From Lachnospiraceae bacterium UBA2868 (GTDB taxonomy: Bacteria > Bacillota_A > Clostridia > Lachnospirales > Lachnospiraceae), in the NCBI GenBank assembly GCA_002350465.1, contig DEEW01000021.1:2990-9495 (forward strand): DNA of 6,506 nucleotides, written 5' to 3'. The notes under the pieces were generated by a model. The model worked only from the letters and a program-made list of their open reading frames with translations. It did not search any database and had not been told where the DNA came from. The position numbers and the translations under genes were made by a program. Shown here one piece after another: positions 5,481 through 6,506 of the stretch; the stretch's first letter is position 1; every line of letters starts with the position of its first letter.

Positions 5481-6506
5481 ATGTCCGAAACCAAGCCCCA
5501 GAATTCCAATTTCATAGTGCAGGGCGGAATACTAGCGGCTGCCGGTATAATCAGCCGTATCATTGGATTTATATACAGAATCCCCCTTCAGAATACTATC
5601 GGAGACGCCGGAATGGGATACTATTCGGCGGCTTTTCAGATTTATTCGATAATGCTTATAATATCATCCTATAGTCTTCCTGTAGCGGTTTCCAAGCTTG
5701 TTGCGGCAAGAGCCGCCAAAGGGCAGTACAGGAATGCAAGACGGTTTTTCCATGGAGCCCTGTTGTTTGCAACGCTTACCGGCGGAGCAACATGCCTTAT
5801 TGTCTTGTTCGGAGCCGATACACTTGCCGGAAATATCATGAGCATGCCGAAGTCGGCAATAGCTCTTCGTATGCTTGCACCGACACTTCTGATAGTGGCA
5901 CTTATGGGTGTTATCCGCGGCTATTTTCAGGGACTCGGTACAATGGTCCCGACCGCTGTATCCCAGCTTCTGGAGCAGATCGTAAATGCGGTAATATCTG
6001 TTGTAGCCGGTGTATATCTGTATGAATACGGCACGAAAGTAGCGGCGCTTCTTCGTGACGAAGCATTTGCACCTGCATGGGGTGCTGCCGGCGGAACTCT
6101 CGGTACGGGTGCCGGTGCACTTGCCGGTCTGTTAGTACTCCTGATAATGTTCCTTGTACATAAGCGTCACATGAGGAAGAATATAAAAAAGGATGCCGCC
6201 AGAGGTGTGGATTCCTTCGGTAAAATCTTCTCGACCATCATAATCACCGTACTTCCCGTAATATTAAGTACCACTATTTACAATATAAGCGATACTCTTG
6301 ATCAGGGCGTATTCAACTATGTTATGGATGCAAAAGGTTTTTCAGACATAAAAGCAGAATACTGGGGTATTTATTCGGGGAAATACAGGGTGCTTACAAA
6401 CGTTCCGATAGCACTTGCCAATGCTCTTTGTTCCTCGCTTATGCCGTCCCTTGCCGCCTGTATAGAAAACGGGGAGAGAAAGCTTGCAAGACATAAGGTT
6501 TCCATC
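5481..6506 (+). CDS. MATE/MurJ/SpoVB-like polysaccharide or lipid-linked precursor flippase (3' truncated by window)
   Basis: The frame is open from ATG 5481 to the window edge: 342 residues without a stop, against about 500-550 for a full family member. It begins MSETKPQNSNFIVQGG, then GIISRIIGFIYRIPLQNTIGDAG, the entry typical of SpoVB-like oligosaccharide flippases in Firmicutes. Hydrophobic segments lie at roughly 11-31, 46-72, 91-111, 126-146, 156-180, 203-226, 247-268 and 303-325, so it is an integral membrane protein. RGYFQGLGTMVPTAVSQLLEQIVNAV (146-171) is the most recognisable family stretch. Such proteins move lipid-linked envelope intermediates such as lipid II or polysaccharide precursors across the membrane. 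The exact substrate, and whether this is the main lipid II flippase, a sporulation SpoVB or a wall-polysaccharide exporter, cannot be told from this. The ATG is 1 nt after the ybeY stop and has no convincing Shine-Dalgarno. Confidence 0.87.
   Translation, partial: MSETKPQNSNFIVQGGILAAAGIISRIIGFIYRIPLQNTIGDAGMGYYSAAFQIYSIMLIISSYSLPVAVSKLVAARAAKGQYRNARRFFHGALLFATLTGGATCLIVLFGADTLAGNIMSMPKSAIALRMLAPTLLIVALMGVIRGYFQGLGTMVPTAVSQLLEQIVNAVISVVAGVYLYEYGTKVAALLRDEAFAPAWGAAGGTLGTGAGALAGLLVLLIMFLVHKRHMRKNIKKDAARGVDSFGKIFSTIIITVLPVILSTTIYNISDTLDQGVFNYVMDAKGFSDIKAEYWGIYSGKYRVLTNVPIALANALCSSLMPSLAACIENGERKLARHKVSI

Noticed and set aside
5633..5662. TTTTCA/TATAAT pair inside the flippase gene
   Set aside because: It encodes a membrane helix rich in Ile and Met codons, which readily give TATAAT by chance; there is no gene start just downstream.
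5792..6120. Small open frames at 5792-6025 (+) and 5911-6120 (-)
   Set aside because: They fall inside the membrane flippase frame, which has clear hydrophobic segments and family motifs; the alternatives have Cys/Arg- or His-rich shadow composition.
1..6506. A novel defence, mobile or RNA-based system
   Set aside because: I saw no direct-repeat array, inverted terminal repeats, transposase or integrase, tRNA or rRNA, riboswitch-like leader or terminator hairpin. Genes fill the window with no gap over about 16 nt, and all complete ones belong to known families.

Overview
The window is one continuous, plus-strand run of genes with essentially no intergenic space. It looks like chromosomal core and metabolic DNA from an anaerobic Gram-positive Clostridia, most likely a Lachnospiraceae-type organism. 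That placement is an inference from the protein flavour, the strong AGGAGG ribosome sites upstream, moderate GC, and the pairing of an Nfn-type transhydrogenase with a PhoH-YbeY block. No sequence search was run.

Layout: (1) the 3' end of a gene whose product carries a chitobiase/beta-hexosaminidase C-terminal-like (CHB_HEX_C) beta domain (1-440); (2) nfnA (425-1300) and nfnB (1317-2702), the two subunits of an electron-bifurcating NADH-dependent reduced ferredoxin:NADP+ oxidoreductase; (3) pdp, pyrimidine-nucleoside phosphorylase (2704-4005); (4) phoH, a PhoH-family ATPase (4005-4970); (5) ybeY, the rRNA-maturation endoribonuclease (4967-5479); (6) the 5' part of a multispanning MATE/MurJ/SpoVB-like flippase (5481 to the window end), which is open at the right edge.

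The junctions are a 16-nt overlap, a 16-nt gap, a 1-nt gap, a 1-nt overlap (TGATG), a 4-nt overlap (ATGA) and a 1-nt gap. No terminator or convincing promoter lies between genes, so they are probably co-transcribed and partly translationally coupled. The first three complete genes have good Shine-Dalgarno sites; the last three have weak or no visible ones.

Functionally, NfnAB balances the NADH, NADPH and ferredoxin pools of a fermenting anaerobe. Pdp salvages pyrimidine nucleosides. PhoH and YbeY belong to RNA metabolism and ribosome quality control. The flippase probably exports a lipid-linked envelope precursor. Apart from a possible RNA-turnover-to-salvage theme (YbeY/PhoH/Pdp), this looks like a housekeeping operon. 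I found no mobile element, CRISPR array, RNA gene, or convincing sign of a new system. The points worth a second look are modest: the Cys/His tail on NfnA, the gene order around phoH-ybeY, and the translation signals at the junctions.
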